The notes: generated by a model not told the origin, from the letters alone. A stretch of 7,080 bases of DNA from UBA2773 sp964458715 (GCA_964458715.1 CAYWJP010000034.1:1-7080); one strand, 5' to 3'. Counted from the stretch's first letter, positions 1 to 5,662 are shown. Made by a program: numbers and translations.

Positions 1-862
1 CGGAGGATATTCAGTTTTTGCAGGAGTAGGAGAGCGAACCAGAGAGGGAAATGATTTGTATCATGAGATGAAAGAGTCTGGTGTGCTTGATAAGACTGCT
101 TTAGTGTTCGGTCAAATGAATGAACCGCCTGGAGCGAGACAACGAATTGCTTTATCTGGTCTTTCAATGGCTGAATATTTCCGAGACGAAGAAGGAAAAG
201 ATGTTTTGTTTTTTGTGGACAATATTTTCCGATTTACTCAGGCTGGTTTGGAAGTTTCCGCTCTTTTAGGACGAACTCCTTCTGCCGTAGGTTATCAACC
301 AACTTTAGCTGAAGATATGGGAAAATTGCAAGAGAGAATTACTTCTACTCACAAGGGGTCTATAACCTCAATTCAAGCGGTTTATGTACCAGCTGATGAT
401 ATTACTGATCCAGCTCCTGCCACGACTTTTGGTCATTTAGATTCAACCGTGGTACTTTCTCGAGATTTATCTGAACTAGGAATTTATCCAGCGGTAGATC
501 CATTGGATTCTAATTCTAATATTCTTGATCCTCAAATTGTGGGCGAAGAACATTATAAAGTGGCTCGAAATGTTCAGTTGGTTCTTCAAAAATACAAAGA
601 TTTGCAAGATATTATTGCAATTCTTGGGATGGAAGAGTTATCTGATGAGGACAAATTAAATGTAACTCGAGCTCGAAAAATTCAGAAATTTTTATCTCAA
701 CCATTTTTCGTAGCGGAGCAGTTTACGGGGTCAGAGGGGAAATATGTTAGTATGAAGGATACTATTCAGGGGTTTAAGGAGATTTTGGAAGGGAAACATG
801 ACTCATTAAACGAAAACGACTTTTATATGAAGGGGAGTATATCCGAAGTAGTAGGCAAATAG
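1..862 (+). CDS. atpD: F-type ATP synthase subunit beta, 3' part (5' end outside window)
   Basis: This is the catalytic beta subunit of the cytoplasmic F1 sector, which makes or hydrolyses ATP at the alpha-beta interfaces. The reading frame is open from base 2 and begins inside the protein with GGYSVFAGVGERTREGND, whose GER holds the family's catalytic glutamate. The TTG at 56 is an internal leucine, not a start. Visible motifs are Walker B (LFFVD, Asp at 218-220), the alpha/beta signature PAVDPLDSNS at 488-517, and a DELSEED-loop variant EELSDED at 632-652 that contacts gamma and epsilon. The P-loop lies upstream of the window. About 287 codons remain of the usual 460-480, and the C-terminus (FYMKGSISEVVGK) is normal, so nothing suggests decay. 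It ends in TAG. Downstream come an unusual palindrome and then atpC, the standard operon order. The identity is essentially certain from family motifs. Confidence 0.98.
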   Translation, partial: GGYSVFAGVGERTREGNDLYHEMKESGVLDKTALVFGQMNEPPGARQRIALSGLSMAEYFRDEEGKDVLFFVDNIFRFTQAGLEVSALLGRTPSAVGYQPTLAEDMGKLQERITSTHKGSITSIQAVYVPADDITDPAPATTFGHLDSTVVLSRDLSELGIYPAVDPLDSNSNILDPQIVGEEHYKVARNVQLVLQKYKDLQDIIAILGMEELSDEDKLNVTRARKIQKFLSQPFFVAEQFTGSEGKYVSMKDTIQGFKEILEGKHDSLNENDFYMKGSISEVVGK

Positions 863-866
863 AGAG

Positions 867-986
867 GGATTTCTTGTTCAGCACATTTCTTTGTTGAAAT
901 CAATAATTCCGACTCGATGTATTAATTCAATACATCTCGTCGAAATTATCAATTTCGCCTCGAACTGTACTTGAACAACAAAATCC
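867..986 (-). repeat. Imperfect palindrome copy A of a two-copy hairpin element
   Basis: Almost the whole atpD-atpC spacer is one 120-base inverted repeat centred near 926. Pairing segments, from outside in: 867-872 with 981-986; 874-880 with 972-978; 881-885 with 966-970; 887-889 with 962-964; 896-900 with 952-956; 903-908 with 944-949; 910-913 with 939-942; 916-923 with 929-936. The apical loop is 924-928. On the minus strand the plus-strand mismatches at 882/969, 901-902/950-951 and 909/943 become G-U wobbles, and 914-915/937-938 becomes a tandem G-A pair. An RNA from the minus strand would therefore fold better, so I list that strand. There is no U-tract, so it does not look like an intrinsic terminator. 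It shares two conserved arms with the element at 5572-5662. It could be a structured RNA, a MITE-like insertion or an RNA-processing site. The inverted repeat is certain; its role is unknown. Confidence 0.85.
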
Positions 987-1025
987 TCGAATATGTTTTT
1001 AGCGGAAATTTTTTAGAAAAATATT

Positions 1026-1481
1026 ATGAGTGATAAAGATAAGAAAAAAATTAAATTAAAAATAGCTACTCAAGAGAAATTAGTATCGGAAAAGGAGATT
1101 GATAAAATCACTATTCCAACCACTTGCGGGGTAATTACTATTTTACCGGATCATATTCCATTGATTTCAACTTTATGTCCAGGAATTTTGGAAATTACCA
1201 AAGAAAAAGGTCAAGTAACTGAAATGGCGATTTCTGGTGGTTTTTTGGAAATGCATGATAATGAATTAACAATTTTAGCCGATACCGCTGAAAGAGCCGA
1301 GGAAATTGATCTTGAACGAGCAGAGAAGGCTCGACAACGAGCTAACGAAGCCAAGCAGGTTAAACAAAAATCAATGGATGAAAATCAATTTGCGATGATT
1401 TTATCCCAATTAGACAAGCAATCAGCCAGAATTAAACTAGCTAAGAAATTTAGAGGAAGAGGAAAGAGGAGAATGCGGTAG
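1026..1481 (+). CDS. atpC: F-type ATP synthase subunit epsilon
   Basis: Epsilon belongs to the central stalk of F1, links gamma to the c-ring and can inhibit ATP hydrolysis through its C-terminal helices. Residues 9-90 form the expected beta-sandwich, with ILPDHIPLISTL at 39-50 and ISGGF at 69-73. Residues about 94-140 form the two-helix C-terminal domain. IDLERA at 94-99 fits the I(L)DXXRA motif that binds ATP in Bacillus-type epsilon subunits, so ATP sensing is possible but inferred. At 151 residues it is slightly longer than the usual 130-140. The excess is a lysine-rich start and a very basic tail (RGRGKRRMR). The ATG at 1026 is the only start that keeps the first beta-strand intact, and no Shine-Dalgarno precedes it. 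It follows atpD after 163 bases that hold the palindrome, and a terminator follows. Family assignment is firm. Confidence 0.95.
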   Translation: MSDKDKKKIKLKIATQEKLVSEKEIDKITIPTTCGVITILPDHIPLISTLCPGILEITKEKGQVTEMAISGGFLEMHDNELTILADTAERAEEIDLERAEKARQRANEAKQVKQKSMDENQFAMILSQLDKQSARIKLAKKFRGRGKRRMR

Positions 1482-1503
1482 AGGTGTGAATTAATGTATT
1501 TAT

Positions 1504-1532
1504 CAAAAAACTGGCATGATGTCAGTTTTTTG
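1504..1532 (+). terminator. Intrinsic terminator of the ATP synthase operon
   Basis: CAAAAAACTG at 1504-1513 pairs perfectly with CAGTTTTTTG at 1523-1532 around a 9-base loop. The T-run in the right arm serves as the U-tract. It lies 22 bases after the atpC stop. The A-run on the left arm means it could also work in the other direction. Confidence 0.8.
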
Positions 1533-1595
1533 TGTTTATTGGAAAAACACGCGTGTAAAATTTTCTTAACATTGTTTAGAAATTAGTTTTATACC

Positions 1596-1624
1596 TTGCG
1601 AGTATCCCCTCAAAACGATAAACT
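1596..1624 (+). promoter_or_regulatory. Candidate promoter for the 1679-2533 gene
   Basis: TTGCGA at 1596-1601 (4 of 6 to the sigma-70 -35 box) is followed after 17 bases by TAAACT at 1619-1624 (4 of 6 to the -10 box). This implies a leader of about 48 bases. A weaker alternative is TTAACA at 1566-1571 with TATACC at 1590-1595, 18 bases apart. A promoter somewhere in 1533-1665 is likely because the gene sits behind a terminator. The exact boxes are a guess from an AT-rich stretch. Confidence 0.35.
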
Positions 1625-1664
1625 AGGTTTAATTACCTTGAAAATAAAATATTAACAATTTAGC

Positions 1665-1670
1665 GGGAGG
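1665..1670 (+). promoter_or_regulatory. Strong Shine-Dalgarno site fixing the start at 1679
   Basis: GGGAGG ends 8 bases before the ATG at 1679, a near-ideal ribosome-binding site. It contrasts with atpC, jag, yidC, the flippase and the glycosyltransferase, none of which has a recognisable site. Confidence 0.8.
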
Positions 1671-1678
1671 ACAGAGAC

Positions 1679-2533
1679 ATGGCAAAGATTACACGCGCAG
1701 AAGCTTTTAAAAAGATTCTAAAAGTAAAAAATGGAAAAGATTTATCGGACAACGATTGGAAAATGCTTTTTAACTCTTCTTCCACTTTCTTCCACTTTAA
1801 AGATGGTCACAGCTGGGCGGAGTACTATGGCAATAAAAAATGGACAAAGCTCTTTCTAAATGAAATGCTTAAACGACCCGAGAAGCTCGGTCATTTTAGG
1901 TCGATTGTTGAAACAACAAGACCGAAATCAGCTGAGTGGAAAAGTGCTATTAAAAAGGTGTACAAAATGACTTCGATAGGGGAAGTTCTAAGCCGATGGA
2001 TCAGCCTGAATTATTTGCTTCCCGAAGGGCATGAGTTAGAGTCTGAAGTTTTGGCAAAAATATCAGCTATCAGAAGCGCTAAAAGAAGAAAGAAAGAGGG
2101 CTTAAAACACTGGCAAATTCATGACAAAATCCAAAATCTTATTCGAACCGAAAATGATATCTCTGATGATCTTTGGGAAAAACTCTCAGGGTCGAGAAAA
2201 GGTTTTCAACAACTTGCCAAAAACTATGTTCTAGCTTGTAAAGCTAATAACAGAAAATGGAAAGAAATCTTTTTGGCTGATATGGTGAAAAAAGCCAATT
2301 TTATCCAAGACTACAGAATTCTCGCCAGAAAAGCCGGAAAAGACTCTCCTGAATGTATGCATGCCATGCTGAATATCTATAAAATGACCAAAGGAAGGGA
2401 CATTTTATATCGTTGGCAAAAACTTGTTCAGATGATTGATCGTCATATTACGATAGGTTCTGGGGAATTTGTTGAAATGAGATATATAGCCGTTCAAGAA
2501 ATAAGTCGCTTAAAAAAAGAAAAAAAAGCTTAA
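1679..2533 (+). CDS. Uncharacterised basic protein made of two tandem homologous domains
   Basis: I do not recognise this 284-residue protein. It has no signal peptide and no membrane segment, so it is probably cytoplasmic. It is rich in lysine, arginine and tryptophan and predicted mainly helical. Its two halves are homologous: residues 11-107 align without a gap to 150-246, a constant offset of 139, with 27 identities in 97 positions by hand count. Shared positions include W27/W166, W55/W194, W107/W246, DLSD/DISD, FLxxM and YKMT followed by RW. A charged linker (residues 132-143) joins the halves. The start is fixed by GGGAGG 8 bases upstream. The unit is a single gene with its own candidate promoter and terminator, so it is not part of the atp operon. 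A basic two-domain protein might bind nucleic acid, but no motif shows it. The gene is surely real; its function is unknown. Confidence 0.85.
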   Translation: MAKITRAEAFKKILKVKNGKDLSDNDWKMLFNSSSTFFHFKDGHSWAEYYGNKKWTKLFLNEMLKRPEKLGHFRSIVETTRPKSAEWKSAIKKVYKMTSIGEVLSRWISLNYLLPEGHELESEVLAKISAIRSAKRRKKEGLKHWQIHDKIQNLIRTENDISDDLWEKLSGSRKGFQQLAKNYVLACKANNRKWKEIFLADMVKKANFIQDYRILARKAGKDSPECMHAMLNIYKMTKGRDILYRWQKLVQMIDRHITIGSGEFVEMRYIAVQEISRLKKEKKA

Positions 2534-2562
2534 ACAAAAAATAAGTTATTATAAATTTTCTT

Positions 2563-2607
2563 TCAAGACCCTTAGTATAAATTTGCTTTGGGTCTTGATT
2601 CTTTTTT
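2563..2607 (+). terminator. Intrinsic terminator after the duplicated-domain gene
   Basis: TCAAGACCC at 2563-2571 pairs perfectly with GGGTCTTGA at 2590-2598. The loop is 18 bases, and a T-rich tract follows at 2599-2607. It is 30 bases past the stop at 2533 and oriented for plus-strand transcription. Confidence 0.75.
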
Positions 2608-2614
2608 GGGAATT

Positions 2615-2657
2615 AAAAAAGGCTCAATCATCGGTTGACGAGAGAGCCCTTTTTTTT
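2615..2657 (-). terminator. Terminator of the 2675-3157 gene, possibly bidirectional
   Basis: AAAAAAGGCTC at 2615-2625 pairs with GAGCC at 2644-2648 plus the T-run from 2650, with C2649 bulged. Both directions end in a T-run, so it can serve either strand. It lies 17 bases past the minus-strand stop. The loop carries CATCGGTTGACG at 2629-2640, which resembles the loop of the terminator at 3245-3280. Confidence 0.75.
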
Positions 2658-2674
2658 ACACTTTTTATTTCCCA

Positions 2675-3157
2675 TTATTTTCTAGGATCATCAGGGTTCA
2701 TTACTTTCTCCGCTAGATGATCGAGAAATTTTTTGATATCAGCAACCAGTTTTCCTGGATTATCGGTAAACTGCAGTTTACCTTGTTCAATCAAGGAAGA
2801 TACAAGCTCTTCTTTGCCGATGTCGTTTTCTAGGTTCAGGCAACCATTTTGGATGGTCAGTCTAAATAAAGATGCATCCGAAAGTAGCAGTAATAGATTT
2901 GTATCTTTTGGAGTTTCAATATCTATCGCCGGGGCAATGTAGTCTTCTTTACCAAAAATATAAACTTCACTACAAGCGCTCAAAAGAGCCGATCCACCGT
3001 AGTTTTTCCAGATATCTCCTCCCAGGAAAATTTCCAAATCTCTAGCAACCTGAGAAATAAAACCCTTTTTTTGTTTGTAGCTAAAGGAAGAAGCAGCTTC
3101 TTTAATTTTAGTTGCCGCTATTATCCAAGGTTTTTTGTCGGATTTTTTTTCTGTCAT
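2675..3157 (-). CDS. Uncharacterised 160-residue soluble protein
   Basis: I do not recognise this protein. It has a lysine-rich N-terminus (MTEKKSDKKPW), then helical stretches around residues 15-45 (ATKIKEAASSF, KKGFISQVARDLEIF). A mixed central part follows with GGSALLSACSEVYIFGKED and a leucine run (TNLLLLLSD) that is too short to span a membrane. A charged C-terminal helix (KLVADIKKFLDHLAEKV) ends in NPDDPRK. There is no signal peptide and no transmembrane segment, so it is probably cytoplasmic. The ATG at 3157 is supported by AAGGAG 7 bases upstream. It is a single-gene unit, convergent with the 1679-2533 gene, with its own candidate promoter and terminator. A plus-strand open frame inside it is a shadow. 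That it is a real gene is well supported by the expression signals; no function can be assigned. Confidence 0.8.
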   Translation of the reverse strand: MTEKKSDKKPWIIAATKIKEAASSFSYKQKKGFISQVARDLEIFLGGDIWKNYGGSALLSACSEVYIFGKEDYIAPAIDIETPKDTNLLLLLSDASLFRLTIQNGCLNLENDIGKEELVSSLIEQGKLQFTDNPGKLVADIKKFLDHLAEKVMNPDDPRK

Positions 3158-3164
3158 GACACAT

Positions 3165-3170
3165 CTCCTT
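3165..3170 (-). promoter_or_regulatory. Strong Shine-Dalgarno site fixing the start at 3157
   Basis: On the minus strand AAGGAG ends 7 bases before the ATG whose first base is 3157. It is one of only two strong ribosome-binding sites in the window. Confidence 0.8.
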
Positions 3171-3212
3171 TTTTAAAGTTCTTGGTTTAATTACAAATTG
3201 CCTTAATGAATA

Positions 3213-3242
3213 ATTTAAGCATAAAAGTTAGCTTTTGGTCAA
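3213..3242 (-). promoter_or_regulatory. Candidate promoter for the 2675-3157 gene
   Basis: Reading the minus strand, TTGACC at 3242-3237 (5 of 6 to the -35 box) is followed after 18 bases by TTAAAT at 3218-3213. A TGC just before it makes an extended -10 element. The predicted leader is about 50 bases and contains the Shine-Dalgarno site. It begins right where the upstream terminator ends. Confidence 0.5.
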
Positions 3243-3244
3243 GC

Positions 3245-3280
3245 AAAAAAAACCGAACATCAACTGATGGGCGAGTTTTT
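3245..3280 (-). terminator. Terminator of the flippase-glycosyltransferase operon
   Basis: Minus-strand reading: AAAAAC, T, CG, then a CATC-AGTT-GATG hairpin, then CG and GTTTTTTTT. The inner CATC/GATG stem (3258-3269) is nested in CG/CG and AAAAAC/GTTTTT pairing with small internal loops, and the eight T's form the U-tract. It begins 20 bases past the glycosyltransferase stop. Confidence 0.7.
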
Positions 3281-3299
3281 GCAAGTTGAAATTACGCAA

Positions 3300-4133
3300 T
3301 TAACTACGCAAATAGAAGTCTTTTAAGCCTTGAATAACCGGTTTTTTACGAGAAATTAGAGTGTGATAGGCAAGACGGATCCAAAATATTGGCCAGAAGT
3401 AGAGAAATCTAATTGGGTAGGAGAAGTGTTTATGGAAAAAGATTAAGCCGTTTTTGACTAGGTGATAGTTTTTGGTGTCGGAATTAGAAGAGCGGGATTC
3501 TTCGTGAAAGCAAGTGATACTTGGGATGGTTTTGATTTGAAAATCATTTTGGCGAGCTCGTAAACAAAAATCAGTGTCTTCGTAATAGAGAAAAAATCGT
3601 TCATCAAAGCCGTTTATCTTGTCGATGACGGCTTTTTTAATCAACAAACAACATCCGGTGAGATAGTCTGACGAAGAGCTATTTTCGGTCGTATGAGCAG
3701 TATTCATTTTCCACCAATTAATTTGACCTTGTCTGAATAAAATCTGATTATTTTGCGGATTTTTTATAATTGGCGAACACAAAACCAGTTCTTCATCAGA
3801 GCTAATTTTTTTAATTAAATTTTCTAAACAATTTCTACCTAAAAGCGCGTCGGGGTTCAACAATAGAAATAAAGAACTGTTGAATTTTCGATTGGCATAT
3901 CTAAATCCTTGGTTAACCGCTTTGGCAAAACCGCTATTAATTTTATTTTTTACTAAGGTAATATGAGTTTTTTTGATTATTTGAAGCTTTTTCCAAGTAT
4001 CGTCATTAGAATTGTTATCAATGATTAAAATATTGGATTTAATTCCTTGTAGTTCAATTGATTTTAAACAACTCTCAATATGGTCTTGAGAGTTGTAAGT
4101 GATAATTATAATTGTAAGATTTTGGTTTTTCAT
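3300..4133 (-). CDS. Family 2 glycosyltransferase (rhamnosyltransferase WbbL-like)
   Basis: This GT-A fold enzyme transfers a sugar from a nucleotide donor to a growing, probably lipid-linked, glycan on the cytoplasmic side of the membrane. Motifs in order over 277 residues: TYNS at 12-15, IIDNNSND at 37-44 for nucleotide binding, NSGFAKAVNQG at 66-76, and LLLNPDA at 90-96 as the metal-binding DXD equivalent. DYLTGCCLLI at 156-165 and the acceptor-side acidic motif YYEDTDFCLR at 183-192 with likely catalytic acids E185/D186 complete the set. The hydrophobic, aromatic stretch around 234-260 may sit on the membrane. All motifs are intact and the length is normal. Its ATG is only two bases after the flippase stop and has no Shine-Dalgarno, so translation is probably coupled. 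The family is firm. The sugar and acceptor cannot be read from sequence; the rhamnosyl label is only a resemblance. Confidence 0.93.
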   Translation of the reverse strand: MKNQNLTIIIITYNSQDHIESCLKSIELQGIKSNILIIDNNSNDDTWKKLQIIKKTHITLVKNKINSGFAKAVNQGFRYANRKFNSSLFLLLNPDALLGRNCLENLIKKISSDEELVLCSPIIKNPQNNQILFRQGQINWWKMNTAHTTENSSSSDYLTGCCLLIKKAVIDKINGFDERFFLYYEDTDFCLRARQNDFQIKTIPSITCFHEESRSSNSDTKNYHLVKNGLIFFHKHFSYPIRFLYFWPIFWIRLAYHTLISRKKPVIQGLKDFYLRS

Positions 4134-4135
4134 GG

Positions 4136-5563
4136 CTAGTTGGGTTTTTTGAACAAATTTCTAATCTCTTCTTTAGAAATTATCTTGAAAGCGAATAATC
4201 CGAGGGAATAAACAATCATTCCCATTAAAACTAGAATAAAAAAGTTTGATTCTTGGAAATAATAAATTAGGGCTCCCATTAGAAATCCAGCTAATAATAT
4301 TTGAAAGAATTTTTCTACTTTTGGAAAGAAGTTTAATTTTTTCCAGATGAAGTATCCGGTTAAACCAACCACTAAAAGTTCAGTAATAACAGAGACTACG
4401 GCCGGAACCATATAGGCATTATTAGGAAATCGAGGAATAAAATAAAGATTGCTAGTAACACTAAAAATGGCGCAAACCAGCAAGGCCCAGAAGATTGATT
4501 TTTGCAGTTTAGCAGCAATCATAATATTCATAAACAAAGTTCCGAAGAAAATCAAGGCCAAGGAGAATAGATTTATTTGTAGAACTGGAATTGAAGCGGA
4601 AAACTCTGATCCAGCAATTAAATAAATAATTTTGTCCGATAGTAATAATCCTCCTATTAACAATGGAATGGTTAAGATGAAAAATATTTTATAATTTTCA
4701 TTAACTAAAAATTTGAATTTTTCTTTATCTTTAACTATATAATAAGAAAACAGTGGCATAGTCAGTCCAACAATCATAGCAGGGAAAAAGCTAATGTTTT
4801 CGATAACTTTTTGAGCGGCTCCGAAAATTCCAACATCTTCTGGCGGTCTTAAAATTGATAATAAAATAGTGCTAGACTTAAAATAAACAAAAGTTAGAGC
4901 GGTGGCCATTCCTAAAGGGATAGATTGTTTTAGGATAATTTTCCAATAAGAAAAATCAAAAGCCGGTCTGAATTTAAGAAATTTTCGAGAAAGCAAAAGT
5001 ACAAAAACGAAATTTAAAAACATGTTTACAAAAAGAGTTCCGACTATTAAATAAAAATTCCATTTAAAATAAACTCCTAAAAAGATTAGTCCAACCTGGA
5101 TTATTTTTCCTACCAATTCCGCTCCAGTGACTCTATCCATCATTAATCTTTTTTGAAACATTCCAATCAAAATTTGATAAAGAGAGGATAGGATGTAAGA
5201 AGCGGCGATTATTACGATGGCGATTTTCAATTCATAGGGATAGGGAAGAAAAGGTATTATTAGTGGCGTAATAATTAAGATTGCAATAGAAATAAAGATT
5301 CGGAGTCCAATCATATTAGCTACAATTTTTTTCTCATCTGCTTTAGGTTTGGCTATTCTCATTGCAGTGGTTTGAGGCAAGCCCCAATCGCCCAAAGCGC
5401 CGAAGAATGATAAAAAAGCTAAGGCAGTGGCATAAAGCCCAAAACCATCTTGGCCCAAGTGTCTTGTTATCAGTCCAATTCCCACGAGAGCAGTCGCAGT
5501 ACTAAGGATTTTAGCTATTGATGAAAAGATAACGTTGTAAGTGATCCTTCTTGAAATACTCAT
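4136..5563 (-). CDS. Polysaccharide/oligosaccharide flippase of the Wzx-MATE (MOP) superfamily
   Basis: This integral membrane protein is predicted to flip lipid-linked glycans to the outer face of the cytoplasmic membrane. It has 475 residues with about 12-14 hydrophobic segments spread over its length, normal for the family. The N-terminus is typical of it: a short basic start (MSISRRITYN), a first helix around 11-33, then TRHLGQDGFGLY (33-44), the conserved loop of Wzx-like proteins, and GDWGLPQT (58-65) beginning the next helix. A basic loop (AKPKADEKK) and a lysine-rich C-terminus probably face the cytoplasm. The ATG at 5563 preserves the first helix. No Shine-Dalgarno is visible; instead a 91-base palindrome ends 8 bases upstream, which may govern translation. 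It is followed immediately by a glycosyltransferase. Superfamily assignment is firm, substrate unknown; a teichoic or O-antigen type exporter is equally possible. Confidence 0.93.
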   Translation of the reverse strand: MSISRRITYNVIFSSIAKILSTATALVGIGLITRHLGQDGFGLYATALAFLSFFGALGDWGLPQTTAMRIAKPKADEKKIVANMIGLRIFISIAILIITPLIIPFLPYPYELKIAIVIIAASYILSSLYQILIGMFQKRLMMDRVTGAELVGKIIQVGLIFLGVYFKWNFYLIVGTLFVNMFLNFVFVLLLSRKFLKFRPAFDFSYWKIILKQSIPLGMATALTFVYFKSSTILLSILRPPEDVGIFGAAQKVIENISFFPAMIVGLTMPLFSYYIVKDKEKFKFLVNENYKIFFILTIPLLIGGLLLSDKIIYLIAGSEFSASIPVLQINLFSLALIFFGTLFMNIMIAAKLQKSIFWALLVCAIFSVTSNLYFIPRFPNNAYMVPAVVSVITELLVVGLTGYFIWKKLNFFPKVEKFFQILLAGFLMGALIYYFQESNFFILVLMGMIVYSLGLFAFKIISKEEIRNLFKKPN

Positions 5564-5571
5564 TTATATTG

Positions 5572-5662
5572 GAACTTATAAATTTGGCACACTTCTTTGT
5601 CAAATTCTTCTTCGTTGTGGCGAATTTAATTTTCTTCGAATCGTACCCAAATTTGTAAGTTC
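5572..5662 (-). repeat. Imperfect palindrome copy B of a two-copy hairpin element
   Basis: A 91-base inverted repeat lies just upstream of the flippase. Pairings: 5572-5578 with 5656-5662; 5580-5586 with 5648-5654; 5587-5591 with 5642-5646; 5593-5595 with 5638-5640; an inner stem 5600-5607 with 5622-5629. Base 5647 is a single bulge, at the same place as base 971 in copy A. The conserved arms are GCACACTTCTTTGT at 5587-5600 (13 of 14 identical to 881-894) and TCGAATCGTAC at 5636-5646 (9 of 11 identical to 960-970). The outer helix differs almost completely in sequence from copy A but pairs equally well. It lies in the probable leader of the flippase, in the sense orientation if the minus strand is the functional one. 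There is no U-tract. The repeat and its kinship with copy A are seen directly; its function is unknown. Confidence 0.82.

Noticed and set aside
56..58. TTG as a start codon for the beta subunit
   Set aside because: The frame stays open to base 2 and encodes conserved beta-subunit sequence before it, so this is an internal leucine.
957..965. GTTCGAGGC on the minus strand as a tRNA T-arm
   Set aside because: It fits the T-loop consensus, but there is no acceptor, D or anticodon arm around it. The TTC pairs with GAA elsewhere, and copy B lacks the closing G-C.
867..986. Copy A as an ordinary intrinsic terminator of atpD
   Set aside because: It is far longer than a terminator hairpin, has many AT-rich interrupted segments and lacks a U-tract. 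atpC follows and has its own terminator.
1779..1798. Tandem 10-base repeat CTTCCACTTT inside the duplicated-domain gene
   Set aside because: A recent 10-base duplication would shift the frame, yet the two protein halves align here with no gap, so the repeat is probably coincidental.
2733..2942. Plus-strand 69-codon open frame
   Set aside because: It lies wholly inside the minus-strand gene 2675-3157, which has a Shine-Dalgarno site, promoter and terminator. The predicted product resembles nothing.
1679..3157. The two convergent orphans as a toxin-antitoxin pair
   Set aside because: Toxin-antitoxin genes are normally co-directional and overlapping. These converge, have separate promoters and terminators, and show no toxin or antitoxin motif.
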